NCBI RefSeq assembly: GCF_025989185.1
Contig: NZ_JAPDNT010000001.1
Coordinates: forward strand, 186,001-250,000
Origin: Limobrevibacterium gyesilva
GTDB lineage: Bacteria > Pseudomonadota > Alphaproteobacteria > Acetobacterales > Acetobacteraceae
DNA: 64,000 nucleotides
Direction: 5' to 3'
A model generated the notes under the pieces. It was not told the DNA's origin and searched no databases. It saw only the letters and a program-made list of their open reading frames with translations. The position numbers were made by a program, and so were the translations under genes. Shown in pieces: positions 63,974 to 64,000 of the stretch; position 1 is the first letter of the stretch; each line of letters starts with the position of its first letter.

Positions 63974-64000
63974 CCCGTCTTGACCTGTGCGCGGCCTGCT

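Noticed and set aside
1-64000. CRISPR array, prophage, insertion sequence or restriction-modification genes
   Set aside because: I looked for spaced direct repeats, transposase, integrase, phage structural and methylase motifs on both strands and found none that hold up.

Overview
The window looks like part of a GC-rich alphaproteobacterial chromosome, most likely from the Acetobacteraceae/Rhodospirillales. This is inferred from the gene orders (fabD-fabG-acpP-fabF-mltG, yicC-gmk, rsmA-surA-lptD-lptG-lptF, pepA-holC, purN-purM, pgsA-perM-hda-ppk-ppx) and from the high G+C (43 of 60 bases in 8221-8280). Coding density is very high. Many neighbours overlap by the ATGA/GTGA/TTGA type, and GTG or TTG starts are common.

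Left third (1-24.4 kb). The 3' end of moaB meets a DJ-1/PfpI gene convergently. Next come a pair of small glycosyltransferases (DUF2064 type and GT2 type), a PA0069-type radical SAM protein and cfa. Then follow the rpsF-rpsR-rplI ribosomal operon and a class II amidotransferase, and the fatty-acid synthesis cluster fabD-fabG-acpP-fabF with mltG. After a metallo-beta-lactamase-fold protein and a dehydrogenase come yicC-gmk, two membrane proteins, and an outer-membrane biogenesis block (rsmA, surA, lptD, lptG, lptF) read leftward.

Middle (24.4-49.4 kb). This part holds housekeeping genes for redox, tRNA modification (tsaC, mtaB), sulfur nucleotide recycling (cysQ), peptide turnover (two tandem M17 aminopeptidases), replication (holC, hda), purine synthesis (purN, purM), phospholipids (pgsA), polyphosphate (ppk1, ppx), protein targeting (ftsY) and cell wall/lysine (dapF). 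The only clearly accessory stretch is at 33.0-34.7 kb. It holds a secreted choice-of-anchor A protein whose PEP-CTERM sorting tail has been put out of frame by a 17-bp tandem duplication, followed by a DUF1127 gene divergent from a LysR regulator.

Right part (49.4-64 kb). rpmI-rplT and pheS-pheT-lepA lead to a tRNA-Ser(GGA). Beyond the tRNA the base composition falls in the lines I counted (31 of 60 G/C in 62341-62400; 38 of 60 in 57301-57360). All genes there run leftward as one compact high-affinity cbb3 oxidase operon: ccoN-ccoO-ccoQ-ccoP, a small membrane protein, a DUF2189 protein, ccoI and ccoS. A group III truncated hemoglobin lies just upstream. The ccoN promoter region has a perfect TATAAT and a 19-bp inverted repeat covering the -35 and spacer. 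I saw no canonical FNR/FixK box there.

I see no CRISPR array, prophage, insertion sequence or obvious new defence system. The points most worth a second look are the PEP-CTERM frameshift, the missing standard start codon of rsmA, and the layout and control of the cbb3/globin block beside the tRNA.
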